From: a virus
IMG/VR virus record: IMGVR_UViG_3300017763_000028
Location: 1 to 49,081 of that record
Strand: one strand, 5' to 3'
DNA length: 49,081 nucleotides
A program made the translations under genes and the position numbers. Positions within the stretch are counted from its first letter, which is position 1. The number at the start of each line of letters is the position of its first letter. Under the pieces are notes generated by a model that saw only the letters and a program-made list of their open reading frames with translations, searched no databases and was not told where the DNA came from. Below, one piece after another: positions 26,303 through 34,399 of this stretch.

Positions 26303-26760
26303 CATCACCACAAGATTTAACAAACAGAAAGTACGAGGTTGTAAAACTGAAGACTGGTAGTGAGATTGTGGGTATGGTAAGAGATACAAACAACGGTGTT
26401 GAAATAACTTTACCTATGATATGTCAACTAACTGTTCAAGACAAACTCAATACACTTGCTACGTTTTATCCGTATGCACCCTTGAGTGAAGACCCAATTA
26501 TTATGTTACCAGTAGACCAAGTGTTATATAGAAGTGTAATGAACCAACAATTCATTCCCTTTTATGATGAAGCTTCTTCTAGATGGTTAGAGATGGTTGA
26601 AACACAATCAATCCCTTTAACTAATCAAAAGATAACCGCAGAAGATGTAAGACGTGATTACTTGAATAAAGTAATGGAGTCTTTAATCCCCGAAGACTTA
26701 GAGATGATTGAAGAGGAATTCGATGTAGAAGACCTTGACCCTAAGAAAACAATTCATTAG
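26299..26760 (+). CDS. Small conserved phage protein with Sm-like N-terminus
   Basis: The protein has 153 residues. YEVVKLKTGSEIVGMVRDTNNGVEITLPMICQL resembles an Sm-like beta barrel strand order, though without the full Sm signatures. The C-terminal half is acidic and helical (VRRDYLNKVMESLIPEDLEMIEEEF). Proteins of this kind sit next to uvsW in marine T4-like phages. It overlaps uvsW by four bases. An RNA- or protein-binding role is only a guess. Confidence 0.5.
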   Translation: MTSPQDLTNRKYEVVKLKTGSEIVGMVRDTNNGVEITLPMICQLTVQDKLNTLATFYPYAPLSEDPIIMLPVDQVLYRSVMNQQFIPFYDEASSRWLEMVETQSIPLTNQKITAEDVRRDYLNKVMESLIPEDLEMIEEEFDVEDLDPKKTIH

Positions 26761-26772
26761 GTTTTTAATTTG

Positions 26773-26780
26773 TCTAAATA
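26773..26780 (+). promoter_or_regulatory. Late-type box (TCTAAATA) and nearby TATAAT
   Basis: TCTAAATA is followed by TATAAT (26787-26792). Both lie upstream of the small membrane-protein cassette. A good -35 for the TATAAT is not visible. Confidence 0.45.
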
Positions 26781-26846
26781 AGTGCGTATAATCCATGGTT
26801 ATAACAGGATATACAAAATTTTTATAACTTAACTAATAGGAAAACC

Positions 26847-27014
26847 ATGTCCACAGCAACCTACATTGCGAAGAGCATGGTGCGAAAAGCTAGAGAAGTC
26901 GCAGAATCACCACAAGTGTGTACAATCTGTGACACTATCGAATTTCTAGTGCTGATGACTCTTCCTTTTGCTCTACCATTTATGGTAATGTTTATGTCCT
27001 ACAAAGGATATTAA
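26847..27014 (+). CDS. Small one-TM protein with CxxC
   Basis: The protein has 55 residues (MSTATYIAKSMVRKAREVAE, then SPQVCTICDTIEFLVLMTLP, and a hydrophobic end). The ATG follows AATAGGAAAA. A CTIC pair lies at the start of the membrane segment (about residues 30-50) and could bind a metal or form a disulfide. Its stop overlaps the next ATG (TAATG). It is the first gene of a chain of overlapping short membrane genes that leads into a cytochrome c gene, so a link to the respiratory chain is possible. Confidence 0.55.
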   Translation: MSTATYIAKSMVRKAREVAESPQVCTICDTIEFLVLMTLPFALPFMVMFMSYKGY

Positions 27015-27115
27015 TGTTTGAGAGAAACAAAAATAAACTACGAGAACAGGCAGAGGTGATAGGCCTCTGTCTGATTTTCTGTGCATCTATATTTGGATTG
27101 ATTCCAAATGTCTGA
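27014..27115 (+). CDS. Tiny one-TM protein
   Basis: The protein has 33 residues: a charged head (MFERNKNKLREQAEV) and a hydrophobic tail (IGLCLIFCASIFGLIP). Start and stop both overlap the neighbouring short genes by 1-8 bases, in the manner of translational coupling. The regular head-plus-TM layout supports it as real, but the length makes it uncertain. Confidence 0.45.
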   Translation: MFERNKNKLREQAEVIGLCLIFCASIFGLIPNV

Positions 27116-27191
27116 TATAGGTTTCTTAGTCAGCGGACTATCCTTACAAGTAATAATACTAATAGCGATTTATATATACAACCCAAAATGA
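27108..27191 (+). CDS. Tiny membrane peptide
   Basis: The peptide has 27 residues, almost wholly hydrophobic (GFLVSGLSLQVIILIAIYIY). It starts inside the end of the previous gene and shares ATGA with the next one. It resembles the single-helix subunits that accompany respiratory oxidases (for example CcoQ- or CydX-sized peptides) in size only. Confidence 0.4.
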   Translation: MSDIGFLVSGLSLQVIILIAIYIYNPK

Positions 27192-27307
27192 AATATCCAT
27201 TTATTTTTATACTCTTAACATCATGGGTCTTTATGGACAGAGAGCCTGGAGCTTTAAGAGCAGTTAGAGATTTGGAAAGATTCAAACAACACATTCAAAT
27301 GTTATGA
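27188..27307 (+). CDS. Small membrane-anchored protein
   Basis: The protein has 39 residues: an N-terminal hydrophobic helix (YPFIFILLTSWVFM) and a charged C-terminal helix (LRAVRDLERFKQHIQ). Both ends overlap neighbours by four bases (ATGA), the last with the cytochrome c gene. No family is recognised. Confidence 0.45.
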   Translation: MKYPFIFILLTSWVFMDREPGALRAVRDLERFKQHIQML

Positions 27308-27747
27308 AAGAATTAGGAATGACACTAGTAGGATGCATGGTAATATTTGCATTCTTTTCACTTAAAATTTACCCTAATCTAGAGTACACAGGATATAGCA
27401 GTAATCAGTCTTGCACTGGTATGTGTTATGCAGAGTATGTGGAACTAAACGGAACTGTGGTAGAACAGTTACAAGCAAAACAAGCTCTTGCAAACTTAGA
27501 TGAGTTTAGTCAAATCAGAAGTTTATGGAGTGGTTGTGCAGCTTGTCATGGTCAAGAAGGTCAAGGTATGGCAGTCTTCCCAAAACTTGCTGGTCAATCT
27601 GCAGATTACATAGTTGACAGACTTAACACTTATAAGAATAGAGGTGAGGTCGGTGCAATGAGTTCCACGATGTGGGCTCAAGCAGGTATGTTGTCAGATG
27701 CAGATATCAATATGATTGGTAAATTTATTGAGGTTGAACTTAAGTGA
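27304..27747 (+). CDS. Membrane-anchored c-type cytochrome
   Basis: The protein has 147 residues. Residues 5-21 form an uncleaved or signal-type hydrophobic helix. C78-A-A-C81-H82 is the covalent haem c site. The context CAACHGQEGQGMAVFPKLAGQ, then YKNRGEVGAMSSTMW (M119 or M123 as axial ligand) and a closing DADINMIGKFIE matches the monohaem c4/c553-like fold. A second Cys pair (C37 and C41, CTGMC) lacks the His and is not a haem site. The protein would face the periplasm and carry electrons in respiration, matured by host Ccm proteins. It overlaps both neighbours by four bases. Confidence 0.85.
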   Translation: MKELGMTLVGCMVIFAFFSLKIYPNLEYTGYSSNQSCTGMCYAEYVELNGTVVEQLQAKQALANLDEFSQIRSLWSGCAACHGQEGQGMAVFPKLAGQSADYIVDRLNTYKNRGEVGAMSSTMWAQAGMLSDADINMIGKFIEVELK

Positions 27748-28007
27748 AGCACGACTCTTGGAAGAGACCCGTAGTCAGACAATCAGTATACGACTTGACA
27801 TCTTTAAAACAGGGTGAATTAACCTTACTAAATAATACTGTGAAGGAAGCAACGAACGAAGAATTAGAAACATGGTATGAAGAAGACTTCTTTATGAAGG
27901 GTGACTTTTCTGCAATGCAATTATTCGTCGTCGTACCAGCAGTTATACAGGTGACTGTATTCTTTATGATGCTGGGTATGTTTTTTATAAATGAAAAATT
28001 ATTTTAA
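27744..28007 (+). CDS. Small one-TM protein downstream of cytochrome c
   Basis: The protein has 87 residues. A soluble head (MKHDSWKRPVVRQSVYDLTS, then LLNNTVKEATNEELETWYEED) is followed by a hydrophobic C-terminal helix (LFVVVPAVIQVTVFFMMLGMFF). The layout resembles single-helix accessory subunits of respiratory complexes, but I find no diagnostic motif. It overlaps the cytochrome gene by four bases and the next gene by 17, and probably acts with the cytochrome. Confidence 0.55.
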   Translation: MKHDSWKRPVVRQSVYDLTSLKQGELTLLNNTVKEATNEELETWYEEDFFMKGDFSAMQLFVVVPAVIQVTVFFMMLGMFFINEKLF

Positions 28008-28158
28008 GATTGTCGCGAAGCTATTATTAGGTCTAGGTAAAGAGGAAAAGGTCGACCTAAATCCCCTCGACATTATGTTCATCTGCATTTTCCTCGGGAT
28101 TTCATTCTTTGTAGTAATCGGGACGTTACAATTCATACTCGTTCTATTGATTAGCTAA
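27991..28158 (+). CDS. Small one-TM protein
   Basis: The protein has 55 residues: an amphipathic N-terminus (MKNYFKIVAKLLLGLGKEEK) and a hydrophobic C-terminal helix (IMFICIFLGISFFVVIGTLQFILVL). It begins inside the previous gene and is the last of the chain. It may belong to the same membrane assembly as the cytochrome c. Confidence 0.5.
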   Translation: MKNYFKIVAKLLLGLGKEEKVDLNPLDIMFICIFLGISFFVVIGTLQFILVLLIS

Positions 28159-28218
28159 GTATATCCCCCTTGGGACATATTCATTTTATCACACATTTTT
28201 CATTTGTCTATAGGCTTT

Positions 28219-28226
28219 TATAAATA
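28219..28226 (+). promoter_or_regulatory. Late promoter box (TATAAATA) before gp55
   Basis: A perfect TATAAATA lies 56 bases before the gp55 ATG. It would let the late sigma factor feed its own synthesis. An AAGAGGT stretch at 28264-28270 would serve as the ribosome-binding site on this longer message. Confidence 0.6.
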
Positions 28227-28247
28227 AATTTTAATTTAAAAAGCCCC

Positions 28248-28275
28248 TTACAATACTACGATAAAGAGGTATAAT
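28248..28275 (+). promoter_or_regulatory. Sigma70-type promoter for gp55
   Basis: TTACAA (28248-28253) and TATAAT (28270-28275) are 16 bases apart. The predicted start coincides with the ATG at 28282, so an early message would be leaderless. Confidence 0.55.
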
Positions 28276-28281
28276 GTATAC

Positions 28282-28839
28282 ATGACTACAAAAAAAGACC
28301 CCAAAAAAGCAGAACATTACGTCAATAACAAGGAGTTTACAGCTGCAGTTGCAGAGTTTAATACTTTAGTTAAAGAAGCAAATGATGCTGGGAAACAACC
28401 CCCTCGAATGACTGAATACATTGGTGAATGCATCTATAAGATTGCAACCCGATTATCCACTCGACCTAATTTCATCAACTATACTTACCGTGACGAAATG
28501 ATTTGTGATGCAATCGAAAATTGTATCCAATACATTGGTAACTTTAACGTTGAAAAATCAAACAATGCATTTGCATATGTCACTCAGATTTGTTATTACG
28601 CTTTCTTAAGAAGGATTCAGAAGGAAAAGAAACAAGTCTACATCAAACAAAAACAAATCATGGAATCATCTATTACTATGGATTCATTTGCAACTATCGA
28701 TGGTCAACATGACCCATCACTAGTCAACTCTAACGTAGAGTGGATGCAAGAGAATATGAATCGTGTAGAGTATGAACCACGTAAATCAAAAAATAAGAAA
28801 AAGAAAGCTAATAAAAATTTAGAAAACTTTACTGAATGA
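28282..28839 (+). CDS. 55: Late-transcription sigma factor gp55
   Basis: The 185-residue length matches T4 gp55 (185). The region RDEMICDAIENCIQYIGNFNVEKSNNAFAYVTQICYYAFLRRIQKEKKQ is the sigma region 2-like core that defines the family. gp55 with the sliding clamp and co-activator directs host RNA polymerase to TATAAATA-type late promoters, of which about 16 candidates are seen in this window. No gp33 co-activator gene is evident here. The basic C-terminus overlaps the gp47 start by four bases. Confidence 0.92.
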   Translation: MTTKKDPKKAEHYVNNKEFTAAVAEFNTLVKEANDAGKQPPRMTEYIGECIYKIATRLSTRPNFINYTYRDEMICDAIENCIQYIGNFNVEKSNNAFAYVTQICYYAFLRRIQKEKKQVYIKQKQIMESSITMDSFATIDGQHDPSLVNSNVEWMQENMNRVEYEPRKSKNKKKKANKNLENFTE

Positions 28840-29906
28840 AGATAGCAATATTAAATGATACCCACTGTGGTGTCCGTTCAGATATGGTTGAAATGTCCAA
28901 GTACCAAGGACGTTTTTATGAAGAGATATTCTTCCCATATCTAGATGAACATAACATCAAACAGATTATCCATATGGGTGATTACTTTGATAGACGTAAG
29001 TATGTAAACTTTGCATCTATGAAAGCAAACATCGAACACTTTGTAGACCCACTCAATGAGAGAGGAATCAAGATGGACTTGATTCTAGGTAACCATGATA
29101 CATATTATAAGAATACGAATGATGTTAATTCACCCGAGTTACTTCTTTATAATCAACCTAATATTACCGTATATGCCGACCCTATTGTAAAAGAATACGA
29201 TGACTTTCCAATTGCATTAGTACCATGGATTAACAATGATAACTATGCAGACATGGTAGAGTTCATGCAGACTGCAGCTGCAACTCACTGTATGGGACAC
29301 TTCGAGATAGAAGGTGCATTACTATTACCTAACATGACATGTCAACATGGACTAGACATATCATATCTTAAAAGATTTGAACAAGTATACAGTGGTCATT
29401 TCCATCACAAATCAGAAGTGAAGAATGTTAGATACTTAGGTTCACAAATGGAATTTACTTGGTCAGATTATAATGATAAAAAGTACTTCCATATTTTTGA
29501 TACAGAAACAAAAGAACTTACCCCAGTACATAATCCTTTGACTATGTTTGAGAAAGGATATTATGATGATGGTAAGATAGAAAATTTCGAGGCCTTGCAA
29601 GAGATTGACTACTCAAGATTTGAGGGTAAGTTTGTAAAGGTTATTGTTGTTAATAAAGATAATCCTTACTGGTTTGATTCATTCCTAGACAAGGTACATG
29701 CATCTAACCCTTTACATGTTGCAGTCGTAGATGATAATAAACATATGGATTTCTTTGACGATGATGAAATCGAAGGAGTTGATGATACCCTAACCATATT
29801 ATCCAAGTATGTTGATGGGTTGGAGATACAAGGTAAGAAAGAAAAACTCGACGAGATTATGAAGACCTTATATAATGAAGCATTGGACGAACACACTTAC
29901 TTATGA
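28836..29906 (+). CDS. 47: Recombination nuclease subunit gp47 (SbcD/Mre11-like)
   Basis: The protein has 356 residues (T4 gp47 has 339). The metallophosphatase motifs are in order: NDTHCG (D8, H10), MGDYFDRR (47-54), GNHD (85-88), and later GHFH-type GHFHHKSE near 188. With gp46 it resects DNA ends for recombination-dependent replication. The start overlaps gp55 by four bases and the end overlaps gp46 by four. Confidence 0.95.
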   Translation: MKIAILNDTHCGVRSDMVEMSKYQGRFYEEIFFPYLDEHNIKQIIHMGDYFDRRKYVNFASMKANIEHFVDPLNERGIKMDLILGNHDTYYKNTNDVNSPELLLYNQPNITVYADPIVKEYDDFPIALVPWINNDNYADMVEFMQTAAATHCMGHFEIEGALLLPNMTCQHGLDISYLKRFEQVYSGHFHHKSEVKNVRYLGSQMEFTWSDYNDKKYFHIFDTETKELTPVHNPLTMFEKGYYDDGKIENFEALQEIDYSRFEGKFVKVIVVNKDNPYWFDSFLDKVHASNPLHVAVVDDNKHMDFFDDDEIEGVDDTLTILSKYVDGLEIQGKKEKLDEIMKTLYNEALDEHTYL

Positions 29907-31618
29907 TAAATTTCACAAAGGTAAGATGGAAGAATTTACTTTCATCGGGAAACAAATTTACTGAAATAGAATTAGATACACATCAAACCACTCTTATCCT
30001 TGGAGAGAATGGTGCTGGTAAATCTACACTATTAGATGCATTGTGTTTCGGATTATACGGACGTGGATTTAGAAATCTAAAAAAAGAATTACTTATTAAT
30101 AGTATCAATGAGAAAGCTCTAGTCGTTGAGATAGAGTTTTATATCGGTAAAAAAGAATACAAAATAATCCGTGGCGCAAAACCAAATATTTTTGAACTCT
30201 ATGTTGATGACATACTTGTTAACCAAGATGCAACAGTAAGAGACTATCAAGACCATCTTGAAAAACATATTCTTAAAATGTCTTATCGTTCATTCACACA
30301 GGTTGCAATTCTTGGTTCTGCTAACTTCACACCCTTCATGCAACTTAGAGCAAAAGACCGAAGAAAATTGGTAGAAGATTTACTGGATATCAATATCTTC
30401 ACAACAATGATGCAGCTTCTTAGAAAGAAAAAGGCTGCACATATAATTGAAGTTAAAGATACACAACATGCAGTTGAAATCTTAGAAGAGAGACTCAATG
30501 GTTTGAACGAACAAGTAAAAGTCATGACAGAAAATAGAATGGCAAAGATTACTCAGTTCGAAAAAACAGTAGTAGATACTAACATTCATATAGGTGAGCT
30601 GTTAGAAGTTATAGATACTAACAGTGAAGAGATTGCAACTATACAGTTAACAATTTCCGATAAAGATTCCGTTACTAAAAAGTTAAAAGACTTAGAAGAA
30701 ATGGATAAACAACTTACTACTGCAAGAAAGAAAGCATTAAAAGAAGTTGAGTTCTATGAAGAGAATGATGAATGTCCAACATGTAAACAAGGATTAGATG
30801 AGGAACACAAGAAAGAACATCTCGAATCAAAGAATAAGAAGGCAACGGAGATTGCACTCGCACTCCAACAGATTGAAGATGGAGTTTCCAGTGCCTCAAA
30901 AAGAATCCTCGAAATCAGTGACATCCAGTCACAAATCGACGACATCCAAAGACAAGTAGGATTACATCAAACAGAAATCCTATCCAATCAAAAATATATC
31001 CAAAAAATTAATGGTGAAATAGAAACCTTAAAAATTGAATCCGATGGTGGTACAGATGTACATGAAAGAATCACCAAAGGTGAAGATGAATTAGATGTTC
31101 TACATACCAAACATAAATCTCTTATAGACAGAACACACTACTATGAGATTGCAACTATGTTACTTAGAGACCAAGGTGTTAAAGAAAAGATTATTAAACA
31201 GTATGTTCCTATCATGAACAAGCTTATTAATAAGTATCTTGCACAATTAGAATTCTATGTTGGATTTGAGTTGGATGAATCATTCGATGAAACAATTAAA
31301 TCAAGATTCCGTGACGTATTCAAATACGAAAACTTTTCACAAGGTGAGAAAATGAGAATCGACCTTGCACTTCTATTCACATGGAGAAGTGTTGCAAGAA
31401 TGAAGAATAGTGTGAACACTAACCTATTAATTCTAGACGAAGTCTTTGACTCATCTTTAGATGTTGCTGGTACAGATGAATTCTTAAAGCTGTTAAACAC
31501 CTTGACAGATGGAGTAAATGCATTTATCATTAGTCATAAAGGTGATACATTATATGATAAGTTCAGTAATGTGTTAAGATTTGAGAAGTACAAAAACTTC
31601 TCTAGACTAGCAGAATAG
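29903..31618 (+). CDS. 46: Recombination ATPase subunit gp46 (SbcC/Rad50-like)
   Basis: The protein has 571 residues (T4 gp46 has 560). LGENGAGKST (33-42) is Walker A. A long coiled coil carries a zinc hook CPTC near 291-294. FSQGEKMRIDLALLF is the ABC signature, and LLILDEVFDSSLD (near 512) is Walker B with the D-loop. It is the ATP-driven partner of gp47. Confidence 0.95.
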   Translation: MINFTKVRWKNLLSSGNKFTEIELDTHQTTLILGENGAGKSTLLDALCFGLYGRGFRNLKKELLINSINEKALVVEIEFYIGKKEYKIIRGAKPNIFELYVDDILVNQDATVRDYQDHLEKHILKMSYRSFTQVAILGSANFTPFMQLRAKDRRKLVEDLLDINIFTTMMQLLRKKKAAHIIEVKDTQHAVEILEERLNGLNEQVKVMTENRMAKITQFEKTVVDTNIHIGELLEVIDTNSEEIATIQLTISDKDSVTKKLKDLEEMDKQLTTARKKALKEVEFYEENDECPTCKQGLDEEHKKEHLESKNKKATEIALALQQIEDGVSSASKRILEISDIQSQIDDIQRQVGLHQTEILSNQKYIQKINGEIETLKIESDGGTDVHERITKGEDELDVLHTKHKSLIDRTHYYEIATMLLRDQGVKEKIIKQYVPIMNKLINKYLAQLEFYVGFELDESFDETIKSRFRDVFKYENFSQGEKMRIDLALLFTWRSVARMKNSVNTNLLILDEVFDSSLDVAGTDEFLKLLNTLTDGVNAFIISHKGDTLYDKFSNVLRFEKYKNFSRLAE

Positions 31619-31626
31619 GATAAATA
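31619..31626 (+). promoter_or_regulatory. Late promoter box (GATAAATA), leaderless geometry
   Basis: The box straddles the end of the gp46 gene and ends exactly six bases before the A of the ATG at 31632. Confidence 0.65.
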
Positions 31627-31631
31627 GTATT

Positions 31632-32975
31632 ATGAAAACATTCGAACAATTACTCGAACCTAAGCTTGAGGATATCAGACTTGATATTCCTACACTCGAT
31701 GAATCATTAGAAGTTAAAGACTTACCTTCTGAAGTAACCGATGGACTAACAATTGAGAAACATAAAAAGTCTAACAGTAGGACTACAGTTTTTGTCGTTA
31801 AGACACAAGACAGAGACGGAGATAGAGACGATGTAGAAAAGAAATTAAGGAATGCAGATATCTCTGCAGAAGTTAAAGGAAGTTCTCTATCAAGTTTTGA
31901 CCCTATCTTTATTCCATCAATCAATGGAGACCGTGCAATCATCATGTTTAAACCCAAGAGTGGTGGCATGAATGAGACAACACTAAACTCAAGTATCACA
32001 GAACTATTCCCTTGCATTGCATGGGAGAAAAATTACAAACCTAAATCAGTATCATCATTCTATGATTGGATACTTACACAGGATGTAGACAAGTTAAAAT
32101 GTGTAGGCAGTGTAGACAAACAGGCTGCAAAGGATTTCATTGCACAGGCAGAAGAGTCATCCAAGTTCCAAGAGAAAGTAGAGAATGCAATAGGTATTAC
32201 AAAGTATATCTATGACGAAATGAAAGCAAAGTCAATCAAGAATGTTTATTGGGGATACCGTGCAAAACCATCTGGCGTTCCACCCAAACATCCAGGCGAC
32301 ATCTTTCTACAGTTTACAGATGGTGCAATCTTAGGAACCTCTCTCAAAGCAGGTGGTAAGAAAACTTCTGAACCTAAACTCAACACATATGTTAACCCAA
32401 TCTTTCAAGCATTTAAAGAAGGAAACAATGTACCTAAGTTATCTCAGAAGTTACATAAAGAAGTATACTCTAAGATTGAAGGTATGCCTTCTGCAAAAAC
32501 ATATGATAGTAAAGACCGAAAGGTTACAGCACAAGTTTTAAAAGATTTTGATAAGACTAACAACACCAAGTATGAACAGTATTATAATGAACACTTAGAG
32601 ATAGTCAGACAAGCATTGATAGACCTATTCAATAAGAATGGTAAAATGGGTGGCAAAGCATTTGACTATATAAAGACAGAGATTTTACGTGAAGCTCCAG
32701 GCGTTCCAACTAAAGTTATTAAAGGAATTGGTTCCACGTATGAACAGGTTACAGATGATGATGAACTCGGAGTATTCTTACCAGTAGTTAAGTTTATCAA
32801 AGCAGAAGCTTCAAAGTCATCAAAACAGAATTGGTTCCTACACCTTGCATCGAAAGATACAACGTACACCATGCAGATGTCAGTGAGGACTAACAAGGCA
32901 GGTCATGCTGGACTTAAGAAACTCGGACAATTTTATAACCTTGCCGTAAAATATAACGGTCTACTAAAGAAATAA
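31632..32975 (+). CDS. Conserved hypothetical protein, possible nuclease-like fold
   Basis: The protein has 447 residues with no signal or membrane segment. The middle has YWGYRAKPSGVPPKHPGDIFLQ, followed by FTDGAILGTSLKAGGKKT. The GDIFLQF...GTSLKAG order looks like the acid...xxK arrangement of PD-(D/E)XK-type enzymes, but it lacks the clear D...ExK triad, so this is weak. The Lys-rich C-terminal third (SKQNWFLHLASKDTTYTMQ) suggests nucleic acid contact. From memory, proteins with this central segment occur in other marine myophages. A late box six bases before the ATG suggests late expression. Confidence 0.5.
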   Translation: MKTFEQLLEPKLEDIRLDIPTLDESLEVKDLPSEVTDGLTIEKHKKSNSRTTVFVVKTQDRDGDRDDVEKKLRNADISAEVKGSSLSSFDPIFIPSINGDRAIIMFKPKSGGMNETTLNSSITELFPCIAWEKNYKPKSVSSFYDWILTQDVDKLKCVGSVDKQAAKDFIAQAEESSKFQEKVENAIGITKYIYDEMKAKSIKNVYWGYRAKPSGVPPKHPGDIFLQFTDGAILGTSLKAGGKKTSEPKLNTYVNPIFQAFKEGNNVPKLSQKLHKEVYSKIEGMPSAKTYDSKDRKVTAQVLKDFDKTNNTKYEQYYNEHLEIVRQALIDLFNKNGKMGGKAFDYIKTEILREAPGVPTKVIKGIGSTYEQVTDDDELGVFLPVVKFIKAEASKSSKQNWFLHLASKDTTYTMQMSVRTNKAGHAGLKKLGQFYNLAVKYNGLLKK

Positions 32976-32977
32976 TT

Positions 32978-33592
32978 ATGTATCAATTGATAGAAGAAGC
33001 CTCTAAGGTTTTAAGAACACCCCCACAACTATTCAACTTTGAAGAAAGAAAGGATGCAGAAGAAATAGAAACTGCACTTAGTGAAGCAATGGATAGATTT
33101 GGTGGAATAGGTTTGAGTGCAAACCAAGTAGGATTGGATGCAAGAGTTTTTGTAATGAAATCTCAAGACCAAGGAAATGTTTGTTTCTTTAATCCCGAGA
33201 TAACAAAGGTATCACAAGAAACAGATTTAATGAAAGAAGGTTGCTTATCGTTTCCCGATATGTACCTTATGATTAAACGTGCAAAAATGATAGAACTAAA
33301 ATATCAAACTGCACAAGGTGAAGAAAAAGTTATAAGTCTAGATGGACTTGCATCAAGATGTGTTCAACATGAAGTCGACCATCTTAATGGTATCATCTTC
33401 TTACAACGTGCTTCAAAATTGAAATTAGACCGTGCATTAAAATCACGACCTAAAGAAAGAGCTAAGAGAATAGAGTATGAGAAACGACAAGCACTTGCAA
33501 AATACATACAAAGTGTATCAGCCGATAACAATTCAGAACATACTGAGTCCGATGGACTGCCAGAGTCTGATAAAGTATCATCTAACGCATAA
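32978..33592 (+). CDS. def: Peptide deformylase
   Basis: The protein has 204 residues. The three deformylase motifs are intact: GIGLSANQ (43-50), EGCLS (87-91, with the metal Cys89) and QHEVDH (130-135, His131, Glu132, His135). It removes formyl groups from new proteins. Phage copies are common in marine T4-like phages. The C-terminal 50 residues are a charged extension beyond the core (about 155) that overlaps the next gene for 116 bases in another frame. It begins two bases after the previous stop. Confidence 0.95.
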   Translation: MYQLIEEASKVLRTPPQLFNFEERKDAEEIETALSEAMDRFGGIGLSANQVGLDARVFVMKSQDQGNVCFFNPEITKVSQETDLMKEGCLSFPDMYLMIKRAKMIELKYQTAQGEEKVISLDGLASRCVQHEVDHLNGIIFLQRASKLKLDRALKSRPKERAKRIEYEKRQALAKYIQSVSADNNSEHTESDGLPESDKVSSNA

Positions 33593-34145
33593 ACATTTAA
33601 GAACAGTTGGTGACGGTACAGACTATCGTGCCATAGATTTCTGTCACATAAGAACATCTTGGGTACGTGATTGTTTTAGACGTGCAGCTCAAATTTGCAC
33701 ATCACATATATTCAATGAAACTGGACAACATTTCTATCCCGAAATGATGGCACTAAACGAATGGGACATAGGTGGAGTTCAAATCCCACACTTTGATACC
33801 TATTCTAACTCAGAAATTAACGAAGATGCAGTTCCCGAGACAGGAAATTCAAGAGAATGGACATGCATTTTATATCTAAATGATAACTTTAGAGGTGGTG
33901 AAACCTACTTCCCACCCAGTGAAACCTATCCAATAGGCCATACGCATCCCATAGAGACCGCTGGTGGTCTTCTTTTTCAAGGTCTTTACCTCGAACATGG
34001 CGTTAGTGCTGTAAGGAGAGGCCCTAGACATACTATTTCAATGTGGTTTACAGACATCGAAGACAAAATGATTATCGATGAGAGAATAAACCTAGACGAA
34101 AACCAACACCAAATCCACAGAAAAAACTCCTACATCCCACGCTAA
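33477..34145 (+). CDS. Prolyl-4-hydroxylase-like 2OG oxygenase
   Basis: The protein has 222 residues if it starts at the ATG at 33477; a later in-frame ATG at 33552 would give 197. IPHFDTYSN (H105 and D107), WTCILYLNDNFRGGETYFP, LYLEHGVSAV (H174) and RRGPRHTISMWF (R184) are the complete P4H-type motif set. I prefer the longer form because ITIQNILSPMDCQSLIKYHL resembles the usual N-terminal helix of these enzymes. This means a 116-base overlap with the deformylase tail. Substrate unknown; prolyl residues of phage proteins are possible. Confidence 0.8.
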   Translation: MRNDKHLQNTYKVYQPITIQNILSPMDCQSLIKYHLTHKHLRTVGDGTDYRAIDFCHIRTSWVRDCFRRAAQICTSHIFNETGQHFYPEMMALNEWDIGGVQIPHFDTYSNSEINEDAVPETGNSREWTCILYLNDNFRGGETYFPPSETYPIGHTHPIETAGGLLFQGLYLEHGVSAVRRGPRHTISMWFTDIEDKMIIDERINLDENQHQIHRKNSYIPR

Positions 34146-34152
34146 TCTTGCC

Positions 34153-34182
34153 TTGACTATGCCTCAAGCTTTTTGATATACT
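34153..34182 (+). promoter_or_regulatory. Sigma70-type promoter (extended CTTGAC family)
   Basis: TTGACT (34153-34158) and TATACT (34177-34182) are 18 bases apart, inside GCCTTGACTATGCC. It serves the gene at 34211, which has an AAGGATGAGGA ribosome-binding region. Confidence 0.7.
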
Positions 34183-34210
34183 ATGTGTATATTATGAAAA
34201 AGGATGAGGA

Positions 34211-34396
34211 ATGAAATACCTAAAAGAGATTACAGACTGGTCTGACTCCAAAGTCAATGTACCAAATCATACCTACATGGTCAATGATGGTGGACATCTA
34301 GTTGGATATATCAAGACTGGAACCAAAGAAGAAATCATCTTCAAAACCCCAATGAAACAATTCTCTAAATCAAGGAGAAAATTTATTACGCTCTAG
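34211..34396 (+). CDS. Small hypothetical protein, early
   Basis: The protein has 61 residues (MKYLKEITDWSDSKVNVPNH, then TYMVNDGGHLVGYIKTGTKE). It is basic at the C-terminus (KQFSKSRRKF) and soluble. A TTGACT/TATACT promoter and a clear ribosome-binding region support expression early in infection. I recognise no family; early phage proteins of this size often act on host machinery. Confidence 0.6.
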   Translation: MKYLKEITDWSDSKVNVPNHTYMVNDGGHLVGYIKTGTKEEIIFKTPMKQFSKSRRKFITL

Positions 34397-34399
34397 GCC

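Noticed and set aside
27340-27430. Second haem site at the first Cys pair of the cytochrome
   Set aside because: CTGMC is followed by Tyr, not His, so only CAACH is a haem c site.
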